A stretch of 7,271 bases of DNA from Tectiglobus sp051009975 (GTDB taxonomy: Bacteria; Pseudomonadota; Alphaproteobacteria; Rhizobiales; Hyphomicrobiaceae): the NCBI GenBank assembly GCA_051009975.1, contig JBPCWA010000042.1, forward strand, positions 1-7,271, given 5' to 3'. A program made the translations under genes and the position numbers. Of the stretch, positions 1 to 5,980 are shown in pieces; positions within the stretch are counted from its first letter, which is position 1, and each line of letters begins with the position of its first letter. Below the pieces are notes generated by a model. It had not been told where the DNA came from. It did not search any database and was given only the letters and a program-made list of their open reading frames with translations.

Positions 1-1193
1 GGCACCCAACTTGGACAAACGAACACTTCCGGCGGAGCGGCATCGCCGCGCCGCTTCCACAGCAGAAACGCCAAATTCACCAATGAGAATATTGAAAGAG
101 TAATCAGTGACACTGCCTTGGCGAGACCATGCAACGGCGCGACGGTTGCCAATAAGAATACAAACCCGCCGATCAGTGCAGTCGCCAACAGGGGGGTATG
201 GGTCAGCGAGCTGACCGCGCCTAGCCATGACGGCAAACTCCCCTGCCGTGCCAAACCATAAATCACGCGCGACGCCATAATGATTTGAACGATCACACCA
301 TTGAGCGTCGCGATGATAGCGATGGCGCTGATGACGTTAGGTGAGATACCCGTTGTACTGCGAAAAACGAGGCTGAGGGGTGCTTCGGCCCCGGCCAGCT
401 GACTTATAGGCACATGACTGACAGCCACAACTGCTACAAGCACATAGAGCACCGTCGTTATAAGGAGCGTCAGAAATATCGCTCTCGGCATGTTCGACGC
501 GGGCCGCTCTGTCTCCTCCGCCATATTCACAAGATCTTCAAAGCCAACAAACGCGAAGAATGCTACCACGCCGCCGCTCATTACACCCAAGCCAATCGTC
601 AATAAGGACTCGTCCGTCGCGACACCTTGCAGAGTAGGCAGGCTCTCACCGTAACCAAAAATCCCGCCACCTATGACCAGAAACAAGCCACCGATCTCAA
701 TAACGGTCAAAGCGGCTGCAACGGAAACGGATTCGCGGACACCCCATGCGGATACACAGGTTATTAACGCCACGATAATCGGTATGAGCACGCTACCTGG
801 CAGGTCAATAAATTGTCTGACGTAGCCCACACTGCCAACGCATATAGCAGCGGCCGAGATTGTGCCGACCAACACCACCATCAACCCAACGATCAGCGAT
901 AGCAAATCCGAACCAAAACCAGCACGGACATAGGCCGCCTCGCCAGCACTCATTGGAAAACGACCAACAAGCTCTGCAAACGAGCAAGCAGATGGCAGCA
1001 TGACAATGGCCGCGACCACAAATGACAAGGGCGCATATACCCCCGCGATGCCCGCTGTCGCACCGATAAGAACGTATATGCCAGCGCCTATCGTAACGCC
1101 AAGGCCATAAAGAACGACGAGGGGCAGCGTTAGTGTTCGACGTAGCCGCACCCTGTCGCCCGAAACCGCTTCCTCGGGCGCTTCTTCCCTCAT
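1..1193 (-). CDS. APC-superfamily amino acid permease, C-terminus cut by window edge
   Basis: An open frame reads from ATG at 1193 to the left edge without a stop (397 codons). The protein is very hydrophobic, with about ten predicted membrane helices, so it is an inner-membrane transporter. Family signatures: the unwound TM1 motif IGAGIY at residues 35-40; a TM6-loop segment at about 213-239 with FVGFEDLVNMAEE followed by R-P and N-x-P-R; SRVIYGLARQG at 308-318; and a C-terminal F-x-x-P-x-W near 391-396, which in relatives precedes the last two helices. These match the cationic amino acid transporter/YfnA-like branch of APC permeases; the substrate cannot be read from sequence. An in-frame stop at 1218-1220 rules out a longer start, and AGGA lies 3 nt before the ATG. 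It follows the FNR/FixK-type gene on the same strand after a 57-nt gap, so co-transcription is plausible. Confidence 0.9.
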   Translation of the reverse strand, partial: MREEAPEEAVSGDRVRLRRTLTLPLVVLYGLGVTIGAGIYVLIGATAGIAGVYAPLSFVVAAIVMLPSACSFAELVGRFPMSAGEAAYVRAGFGSDLLSLIVGLMVVLVGTISAAAICVGSVGYVRQFIDLPGSVLIPIIVALITCVSAWGVRESVSVAAALTVIEIGGLFLVIGGGIFGYGESLPTLQGVATDESLLTIGLGVMSGGVVAFFAFVGFEDLVNMAEETERPASNMPRAIFLTLLITTVLYVLVAVVAVSHVPISQLAGAEAPLSLVFRSTTGISPNVISAIAIIATLNGVIVQIIMASRVIYGLARQGSLPSWLGAVSSLTHTPLLATALIGGFVFLLATVAPLHGLAKAVSLITLSIFSLVNLAFLLWKRRGDAAPPEVFVCPSWV

Positions 1194-1250
1194 GGATCCT
1201 CGCCGTTTCGGTCGTGCCTAGCAGTCTGCTCGCCGTTCTCGGCCAATGCC

Positions 1251-2003
1251 CTAGACGACGCTTGTCAGTGCTTCGTCGAGAAAATCATCGAGATCGTGGA
1301 TCGCCACACGGTTGGCACTCAATAGGCGGATTTTGCCGTCCCGCTTGAGACGACCGACCACACGACTGACAGTCTCAATGGTCAGGCCCAAGTAATCTGC
1401 AATGTCCTGCCTACTCATCGGTAGATTTGTGGCACCCTCATCATCTTGTCCGAGATGACGCTGAAGCGTCAACAAGAAGCGAGCAACACGCTCGGTTGCT
1501 GACAATCGGCCCAGCGCCAAGACCTGCGCACGCGCATCCTGAAGTTCTTCGAGAATAGCGCCCATCATGAGCCGCCTCAGACAAGGCGTCGCGTTCATGG
1601 CGAAGTCTAGATGGTGACGAGATATCGTAACCACGCGTACGTCCGTAATCGCCTCAGCCGAATAGGGCATTTGACCATTGCGCGAATACTCAATGATCTC
1701 ACCCGGAAACGCAAATCGCGTAATTTGACGGCGGCCGTCACTCAAAATCTTCGTTCCGCGAACTACGCCCGAGACGACAAGAAAGACGTTGTCCAATGTA
1801 TCGCCGTCCCAGAAGATAACGCTTGATTTTGCGAACGTCCTCAGCTTCCCGATTTGTTCTAGAAGCGGACAGCTTTCGAGAGCGCACCGGCGAAGACCAC
1901 ATGACTCAGGCCCGCATGCATCTGGCGTTGAGACGCTATCTCGTGCGCGCCGACCATCAATCTTGCGGATTTTCCCAGCTGGAACATCTTGCAGCGCCAA
2001 CAT
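1251..2003 (-). CDS. fixK: CRP/FNR-family transcriptional regulator (FixK/FnrN type) with N-terminal Cys cluster
   Basis: A 250-residue DNA-binding regulator. The N-terminal region has four evenly spaced cysteines (C30, C35, C40, C45; CX4CX4CX4C). It is followed by a cyclic-nucleotide-binding-type beta barrel (about 55-140), a dimerisation helix (about 140-175) and a C-terminal winged helix. The HTH segment SRQDIADYLGLTIETVSR (197-214) has E210, S213 and R214 where FNR has E209, S212 and R213, predicting TTGAT-N4-ATCAA recognition. The segment SDGRRQITRFAFPGEI is also typical of FixK. Aligned to E. coli FNR, the C122 ligand is replaced by V125, so any Fe-S cluster would need the four N-terminal cysteines. 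I chose ATG 2003 because a strong GGAGGAGG lies 7 nt upstream. A frame start at 2060 would place an FNR box and this ribosome site inside the coding region. The position after fixLJ and a receiver gene matches fixK2 order; fnrN or fnr is an alternative name. Confidence 0.85.
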   Translation of the reverse strand: MLALQDVPAGKIRKIDGRRARDSVSTPDACGPESCGLRRCALESCPLLEQIGKLRTFAKSSVIFWDGDTLDNVFLVVSGVVRGTKILSDGRRQITRFAFPGEIIEYSRNGQMPYSAEAITDVRVVTISRHHLDFAMNATPCLRRLMMGAILEELQDARAQVLALGRLSATERVARFLLTLQRHLGQDDEGATNLPMSRQDIADYLGLTIETVSRVVGRLKRDGKIRLLSANRVAIHDLDDFLDEALTSVV

Positions 2004-2010
2004 TTTCTGG

Positions 2011-2018
2011 CCTCCTCC
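2011..2018 (-). promoter_or_regulatory. Strong ribosome binding site deciding the fixK start
   Basis: On the minus strand this reads GGAGGAGG, 7 nt before ATG at 2003. It is the best Shine-Dalgarno in the window and argues for that start over the in-frame upstream start at 2060, which has no comparable site. Confidence 0.8.
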
Positions 2019-2025
2019 ACCCTCA

Positions 2026-2039
2026 TTGATCTGGATCAT
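2026..2039. promoter_or_regulatory. FNR/FixK box upstream of the fixK-type gene
   Basis: TTGAT-CTGG-ATCAT on the plus strand matches TTGAT-N4-ATCAA at 9 of 10 defined positions. Its centre is about 30 nt before the regulator's start at 2003. An activating class II position (centre at -41.5) would put transcription initiation inside the gene, so binding here more likely blocks the promoter or early elongation. That suggests negative autoregulation or crosstalk with another FixK/FNR protein. Function is inferred from the match and the position. Confidence 0.7.
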
Positions 2040-2087
2040 TGCATGTCCAGTGCCCATCAAAGCCGAATTTCGGAAGTTTTTTCAGTT

Positions 2088-2114
2088 GGGATTCATACGT
2101 ATAAGTAATTCACC
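2088..2114. promoter_or_regulatory. Candidate FixJ-type operator upstream of fixK
   Basis: The minus strand carries TACGTATGAATCCC (2101 to 2088) and the plus strand TAAGTAATTCACC (2102-2114), two TA(A/C)GTA-type motifs abutting in opposite orientation. FixJ sites described upstream of fixK genes contain TAAGTA/TACGTA followed by a T-rich stretch and CCC, as I recall them. The element sits 85-111 nt before the fixK start, a plausible activator distance. The match is partial and the consensus is from memory, so this is tentative. Confidence 0.3.
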
Positions 2115-2576
2115 TTATGCATCATTTCCGTCGATGCAATCTGTAGAGAGAGCGTGTTCGATCGCACCGAACAGGTTTGCCTCGTCAATCGGTTTGTGGA
2201 GAACGCTGGTCACCGATGAAGACAGCAGATGCGACGCCGGAATAGCGTCGGGGTGGTTAGCCATGAGCACTGTTGGTAATTCATGCCCCAGCTCGCTCAG
2301 CCGTCCCAGCAGACGAGAAGCTTCCGCATTGCGCCGCCGCGCCTCCAGTAGAAGGCAGCCGGGGCCAAACAATGGTAAAGACGAGAGGAGCGCTACGCCG
2401 GATCCATAGGTCCGCACGAGGTATCCCACACCCTCAAGCAATACCGAAAACGACTCGCGGACGGCAGCATCGCTGTCGACCACTGCGATAGCGCCTTTAC
2501 TTTTGCCAGGTGGGGCGCGTTCGGAGGCCATTCCGCCATTGCTGCTTCCCGGTGGCTTGCTTTCTTCGGCAATCAT
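2115..2576 (-). CDS. Receiver-only (pseudo-receiver) protein of the fixLJ cluster
   Basis: A stand-alone response-regulator receiver domain of about 115 residues after a Gly/Ser/Pro-rich N-terminal extension, with no output domain. From ATG 2576 it has 153 residues. Numbered that way, the acidic pocket is V-D-S-D (D34, D36) rather than D-D/E-D. The phosphoacceptor strand reads CLLLEA, with Glu78 where FixJ has Asp. The switch Thr is Ala106 (VLMAN against FixJ IMTGH). Only the Lys of HKP (K128) is retained. It is therefore unlikely to be a normal phospho-switch; the Glu could mimic a constitutively active form. It lies between fixJ and fixK on the same strand, 79 nt after fixJ. A TTG at 2627 would give 170 residues; neither start has a good ribosome site. 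Single receiver-like proteins called FixT inhibit FixL in Sinorhizobium and Caulobacter, so a FixT-like role is a hypothesis. Confidence 0.8.
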   Translation of the reverse strand: MIAEESKPPGSSNGGMASERAPPGKSKGAIAVVDSDAAVRESFSVLLEGVGYLVRTYGSGVALLSSLPLFGPGCLLLEARRRNAEASRLLGRLSELGHELPTVLMANHPDAIPASHLLSSSVTSVLHKPIDEANLFGAIEHALSTDCIDGNDA

Positions 2577-2655
2577 CAATTCTATGCTGCATTGCGGTTC
2601 ACGGCTTTGGCGCGCCAATATGGACAATCACGACTTTGACCGCAATTCAGGAGAA

Positions 2656-3282
2656 CTACGTAGTCGCGTCCGGTTCGACACCTGCCGCGATCGCTAGGCG
2701 AACGAGTTCGGAAAGACTCTTTGCCGACGTCTTCTCCATCACACGGGCGCGGTGAACCTCTACAGTGCGAGGGCTCAGTCCTAGCTCATAGGCGATGATC
2801 TTGTTCGATCTGCCAAGGACCAACTGCTTCATAACATCGCTCTCTCGCGGTGTAAGATCGTCCAAGCGGCGCTGCGCCTCTGTCGCCATTTGATCAGCCC
2901 GGACCACCGTTTCAAATCTCTGTATTGCCGAGTGAATGGACGTCAGGAGATCACTTGGTTCAAATGGCTTCTCAAGAAAGTCAGCCGCTCCGATCCTCAT
3001 GGCTCTCACGGCCATCGGCACATCGCCATGCCCAGTCATAATTATGATTGGCGTCTTCAGTCCGCGATCAATCAAGGTTTGTAGAATATCGATCCCGTCG
3101 CCGTCCGGAAGCCGCACATCTAACAAGATGCAGCGTGCATCAGATTGTTCAGATGCAAGAAATTCCTGCGCAAGCCCAAAAAGCCGTGTCGTGTAGCCTT
3201 CAGCCATCAGCAAAGCGTCAAGCGAGTCGCGAACCGGTTCGTCATCTTCTACTATCGCAATCAGACCGTCGCATGTCGTCAT
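2656..3282 (-). CDS. fixJ: FixJ, two-component response regulator (receiver + LuxR-type HTH)
   Basis: The response regulator partner of FixL, 208 residues from ATG 3282, close to the roughly 205 usual for FixJ. Receiver domain about 5-120: acidic residues in VEDDE (12-14), phosphoacceptor Asp55 in LLDVRLPDGDG, switch Thr83 in the FixJ-typical IIMTGHGDVP, and Lys105 in FLEKPFE. A linker leads to a LuxR/GerE HTH (about 143-203) with LTPRES, SNKIIAYELGLSPRTVEVHRA and SLSELVRLA, nearly identical to known FixJ. Family role: FixJ~P dimerises and activates fixK (and nifA in some rhizobia) at low oxygen. The start at 3282 has GAGGA 7 nt upstream; an in-frame ATG at 3288 is too close to that site. It begins 15 nt after the fixL stop, so the two are almost certainly one operon. 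All phosphorylation residues are intact, unlike the next gene. Confidence 0.95.
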   Translation of the reverse strand: MTTCDGLIAIVEDDEPVRDSLDALLMAEGYTTRLFGLAQEFLASEQSDARCILLDVRLPDGDGIDILQTLIDRGLKTPIIIMTGHGDVPMAVRAMRIGAADFLEKPFEPSDLLTSIHSAIQRFETVVRADQMATEAQRRLDDLTPRESDVMKQLVLGRSNKIIAYELGLSPRTVEVHRARVMEKTSAKSLSELVRLAIAAGVEPDATT

Positions 3283-3297
3283 TCGCATGTCCTCACA

Positions 3298-4461
3298 TCA
3301 GTCTCGCGCAACCGGCAATACCACGTTGAAACAGGCGCCGCCCTCCTTACCATCGCCGGCAGTGATTTGCCCGCCATGTGCTTCAACAATGTTGCGACAG
3401 ACCGAAAGGCCTACCCCCATTCCATTCGCTTTCGTTGTGATAAAGGGTTGAAAGAGCTTGTCTCGTACCTCCGGAGCCAATCCTGGCCCGTTGTCCACAA
3501 CGCTAATTACAACGTCGCCACTCGCCGCCCGAGCCAGATCCACTGCGACTTCGCGATCGCCATGCCACCCCTCCAGCGCATCCACCGCATTGCGAACAAG
3601 GTTTTGTACGACCTGTTGGATCTGGATACGGTCAATAATGACCCTTGGCAGATCAGTAGCGGCAGAAAACCGGAAATTCACACGGGCAGCACGCGCACCG
3701 ACCAGCCCTAAATTGGCAGCTTCGCGAACAACTGGCTCCAAATCCAGGACTGATCGCTCCGTTTCGCCCGATTCAACAAATTGCCGCAAACGCCGAATGA
3801 TCTCTCCGGCCCGAAGCGCCTGATCGCTTGCCTTCAAAACCAAATCGATGGCCAACTCGGGCTTTTGAGTAGCGATGAGCCTGCGGGCCGCGTTCGAGTA
3901 ATTCGTGATGGCAGTCAACGGTTGATTGAGCTCATGCGCCAAGGCGGATGCCAACTCTCCCATCGCGCTCAAACGCGCCACGTGAATGAGTTCCTTCTGC
4001 AATTGCTCGACGCGCTGCTCCGCATCGACCCTCTGGGAAATATCCTCGATCATGCCCGTGAAAAGACGGCGATCTGAGAGCTGCACTTCACTGACGGTCA
4101 AATGTATCGGGAAATGCGACCCGTCACGACGCAAACCCATCACCTCACGGCCAATGCCAATAATTTTGCGCTCACCGGTGTTCAAATAGTCGCGCAGATA
4201 CGCATCGTGCAGGCTGCGATAGGGTTCCGGCATCAAGATTGAGACATTCTGACCCAACACGTCCGTCGAGGCGTATCCGAACATCTTTTCAGCTGCAAGA
4301 TTGAAGTCTTCGATGACTCCATCAACGTCAATCGTCACGATGGCAAAAACAGAAGCATCTATAATTGCTTCAAGCCGCTTTCGAGCTTCGTCGGTCTTCA
4401 GCGTGTCTAGCCTCATTTTCTGGCGCATTCCACACATTGCATTTTTTGAATGCAGTGACAT
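3298..4461 (-). CDS. fixL: FixL, haem-PAS oxygen-sensing histidine kinase
   Basis: A 387-residue soluble sensor kinase with no membrane segment. One PAS domain (about 24-142) carries the FixL haem pocket: proximal His85 in YRSLHDAY, then IIGIGRE with Arg105 equivalent to Bradyrhizobium R220, and RRDGSHFPIHL. A short coiled coil (about 143-162) leads to the HisKA domain with phospho-acceptor His176 in ALAHELNQPL. The ATPase domain follows: N box around N291 (NLVRNAVDAL), G1 box DNGPG (323-327), and GMGVGLSV (347-354). Reaction: oxygen-inhibited autophosphorylation at His176 and transfer to FixJ. Oddity: the position of Bradyrhizobium R206, which contacts the haem propionate, is Asp91, although Arg90 is adjacent. 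The start is uncertain: ATG 4461 lacks a ribosome site, while ATG 4416 has GTGGAA 11 nt upstream and would still keep the whole PAS domain. Confidence 0.95.
   Translation of the reverse strand: MSLHSKNAMCGMRQKMRLDTLKTDEARKRLEAIIDASVFAIVTIDVDGVIEDFNLAAEKMFGYASTDVLGQNVSILMPEPYRSLHDAYLRDYLNTGERKIIGIGREVMGLRRDGSHFPIHLTVSEVQLSDRRLFTGMIEDISQRVDAEQRVEQLQKELIHVARLSAMGELASALAHELNQPLTAITNYSNAARRLIATQKPELAIDLVLKASDQALRAGEIIRRLRQFVESGETERSVLDLEPVVREAANLGLVGARAARVNFRFSAATDLPRVIIDRIQIQQVVQNLVRNAVDALEGWHGDREVAVDLARAASGDVVISVVDNGPGLAPEVRDKLFQPFITTKANGMGVGLSVCRNIVEAHGGQITAGDGKEGGACFNVVLPVARD
4438..4454. repeat. Perfect 6-bp inverted repeat at the fixL 5' end
   Basis: TGCATT-TTTTG-AATGCA, with half-sites at 4438-4443 and 4449-4454. 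It lies inside the frame if fixL starts at 4461, but upstream of the coding region if it starts at 4416. It could be a small operator or a leader hairpin; no function is shown. Confidence 0.4.
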
Positions 4462-4602
4462 TAGTCAGTTACAGGCCTTGCGGGCTCGTGTCCACTGGTC
4501 GCATACGCCTGGGTCAATTGTGACGCGACGCACGCACTGGAAAATGGTGAACACCGCCACCTTGATGCCAACCGGATGCGAAACCTACAACGAAGCAGTC
4601 CG

Positions 4603-4616
4603 TTGATACACATCAA
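4603..4616. promoter_or_regulatory. Perfect FNR/FixK box in the fixL-usp divergent promoter region
   Basis: TTGAT-ACAC-ATCAA is an exact match to the FNR/FixK consensus. It lies 59 nt before the stress-protein ATG (4676) and 141 nt before fixL ATG (4461). A class II position (centre 4609.5 at -41.5) puts the stress-gene start near 4651, leaving a leader of about 25 nt, although no good -10 hexamer is visible there. The same palindrome at -41.5 for fixL would give a start near 4568. It is the only strong regulatory signal I see in the 214-nt intergenic stretch 4462-4675. Confidence 0.85.
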
Positions 4617-4675
4617 CGCCGCCGTGTCCTGGGGGCCCCAGTCTCTTCCGATCTACACAACCCGAGAGGCCCGCC

Positions 4676-5518
4676 ATGCCCTATAAGACAATTCTCGTTT
4701 ATTTGCCTGATCCCGAGCATACCGAACGGATGCTCGATGCGGTGTTGCCGGTCGTCCAAGCGAACGATGCGCACCTCATCGGACTCCACATTATACCAAG
4801 GGTTCCGGTGATGTACGCTGTTGCGGCGGCGGAGATTCCTCAAGCCATTATCACTCAACAGGAGGAGATCCTTGCGCGCGAGGCCGACGCGCTCAAAAGG
4901 CGGTTCATCGCTCGATGCGACTCAGCCGGCGTTCAGGCCGAATGGCGCTGCAATCGTATTGAACACTCTGATATGGCATCGGACCTCGTCAGCCAAGCAC
5001 TATGCGCGGACCTGATCGTGGTTGGTCAACCTGATGAAGATCCGATGGGTATCGGAAATGACATGCCCGCTCGAATTGTCGTCGATACCGGTCGACCAGT
5101 CCTCATACTCCCGAGAGTAGGTGACTTTGCCAAAATCGGGTCCCACGTGGTCGTTGCCTGGAATGGCTCTCGCGAAGCTGCTCGTGCGGCCTACGACGCC
5201 CTCCCTTTTATGCAGTCCGCTGCCACCGTCAAGGTACTCGCAATCGATCCAAAATGTCGCCAGGGTTACGACAGCATCGCGCTGGGCGACGAAATGGCAC
5301 TCTGTCTTGCCCGCCACGATATCAAGGCAGAGGCGAAAGTCACAACAACAGGCAGCATTTCCGTCAGTGATGAGTTACTGAACCGGCTGACCGATGAGGG
5401 CTGCGACTTGCTGGTCATGGGCTGTTATGGTCACTCTCGCTTGCGCGAAACTTTATTTGGCGGCGTCACACGCGACCTCCTCCAGCACATGACCGCACCG
5501 GTCTTGATGTCTCATTGA
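4676..5518 (+). CDS. Tandem universal stress protein (UspA family)
   Basis: A 280-residue cytoplasmic protein with two Usp domains, about 1-147 and 156-280. Domain 1 begins YKTILVYLPDP and ends in RPVLILPR; domain 2 begins VVVAWNGSREAARA. Domain 2 ends with the ATP-binding loop MGCYGHSRLRE, then LFGGVTRDLL and PVLMSH, the usual G-x2-G-x9-G signature with GGVT closing it. Domain 1 lacks the glycine loop (GQPDEDPMGIG), so it probably binds nucleotide poorly. Tandem Usp proteins of this type in alphaproteobacteria are commonly part of low-oxygen or stress regulons. The exact FNR/FixK box 59 nt upstream fits that, making this the likeliest direct output of the cascade in this window. AGAGG 6 nt before ATG 4676 supports the start. 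A small membrane-protein gene follows after 90 nt on the same strand and may be co-transcribed. Confidence 0.92.
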   Translation: MPYKTILVYLPDPEHTERMLDAVLPVVQANDAHLIGLHIIPRVPVMYAVAAAEIPQAIITQQEEILAREADALKRRFIARCDSAGVQAEWRCNRIEHSDMASDLVSQALCADLIVVGQPDEDPMGIGNDMPARIVVDTGRPVLILPRVGDFAKIGSHVVVAWNGSREAARAAYDALPFMQSAATVKVLAIDPKCRQGYDSIALGDEMALCLARHDIKAEAKVTTTGSISVSDELLNRLTDEGCDLLVMGCYGHSRLRETLFGGVTRDLLQHMTAPVLMSH

Positions 5519-5530
5519 ACCGTGAATCAT

Positions 5531-5569
5531 CCGCGCTGAGCAGGAACGGTTGAATCACTCAGACCGCGG
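5531..5569. repeat. Imperfect inverted repeat between usp and the membrane-protein gene
   Basis: CCGCGCTGAG (5531-5540) pairs with CTCAG-AC-CGCGG (5558-5569) over 10 bp with a 2-nt bulge and a 17-nt loop. There is no following T-run, so it is not a convincing intrinsic terminator. It could be an mRNA processing or stabilising hairpin in a usp operon. Confidence 0.4.
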
Positions 5570-5608
5570 CGACCAAGAGATCGCTGTTCGGCCGGCACCG
5601 GGGGCGAG

Positions 5609-5863
5609 ATGGTCAAACTGATCTATATCGCAGTTGCGATTATGCTCATAGGCTCGGGATTCGTCGTCTTTCCCCTGCCAATTCCGTTCGGCGCCCTGAT
5701 GATCGCGTGTGGACTTATTCTCCTGATTTCCAACAGCAGTTCAGTCGCCCATTGGATACGAATGATTCGCCGCAGGCACCGCATGCTCGATAAGATGATC
5801 CGCGCAGCGGCGAAACGATTGCCGGATAGCTGGCGGAAGGTGCTTAACCAAACCGAGCCGTGA
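5609..5863 (+). CDS. Small two-helix inner-membrane protein (PGPGW-like)
   Basis: An 84-residue protein with two hydrophobic helices (about 4-21 and 27-42) joined by a short turn FPLPIPFG. A strongly basic, amphipathic C-terminal tail follows (WIRMIRRRHRMLDKMIR, then a helix to KVLNQTEP). The layout, a helix, a Pro/Gly turn, a second helix and a basic cytoplasmic tail, resembles the PGPGW family of small transmembrane proteins, but the turn lacks the full PGPGW sequence, so the assignment is tentative. No enzymatic motif is present and no function is claimed. G-rich sequence at 5600-5604 could be a weak ribosome site. It lies 90 nt after the stress-protein gene on the same strand, with a hairpin in the gap, and ends 117 nt before a convergent gene. 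Confidence 0.7.
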   Translation: MVKLIYIAVAIMLIGSGFVVFPLPIPFGALMIACGLILLISNSSSVAHWIRMIRRRHRMLDKMIRAAAKRLPDSWRKVLNQTEP

Positions 5864-5945
5864 AGCTGTCAGTGAGCCTCGCACATGCGTGCTGCCCGAG
5901 CGCAGGAACAGGTCCGAAGGACACAAACACAACGGCCACAACGGC

Positions 5946-5962
5946 GCAGCGGTTGGCGCTGC
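5946..5962. terminator. GC-rich hairpin between convergent genes
   Basis: GCAGCG-GTTGG-CGCTGC is a perfect 6-bp GC-rich stem with a 5-nt loop. It lies in the 117-nt space between convergent genes (ends at 5863 and 5981), where a bidirectional terminator would be expected. There is no U-tract on either strand, so termination is only suggested by position. Confidence 0.35.
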
Positions 5963-5980
5963 ACATGGCAATGTGAGCGA

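Noticed and set aside
2062..2085. CCGAA/TTCGG palindrome followed by a T-run as a terminator
   Set aside because: The T-run follows on the plus strand, but no plus-strand gene ends here, and the arms leave only a 1-nt loop (or a 3-bp stem), so no stable hairpin forms.
1789..2409. Long plus-strand open frame of 206 codons
   Set aside because: It is antisense to the fixK-type gene, the intergenic region and the pseudo-receiver gene. Its protein is rich in Arg, Ser and Pro with no recognisable motif, as expected from a shadow frame in GC-rich DNA.
3145..3711. Plus-strand open frame of 188 codons
   Set aside because: It is antisense to fixJ and fixL, both unmistakable real genes, and shows no domain signature.
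3922..3935. TTGAT-TGAG-CTCAT, partial FNR-like palindrome
   Set aside because: It lies inside the fixL HisKA coding sequence (HELNQ region) and is explained by conserved codons. Position and mismatches argue against a regulatory role.
4613..4858. Minus-strand frame of 81 codons overlapping the usp start
   Set aside because: It is antisense to the conserved Usp N-terminus and overlaps its promoter; composition is not protein-like.
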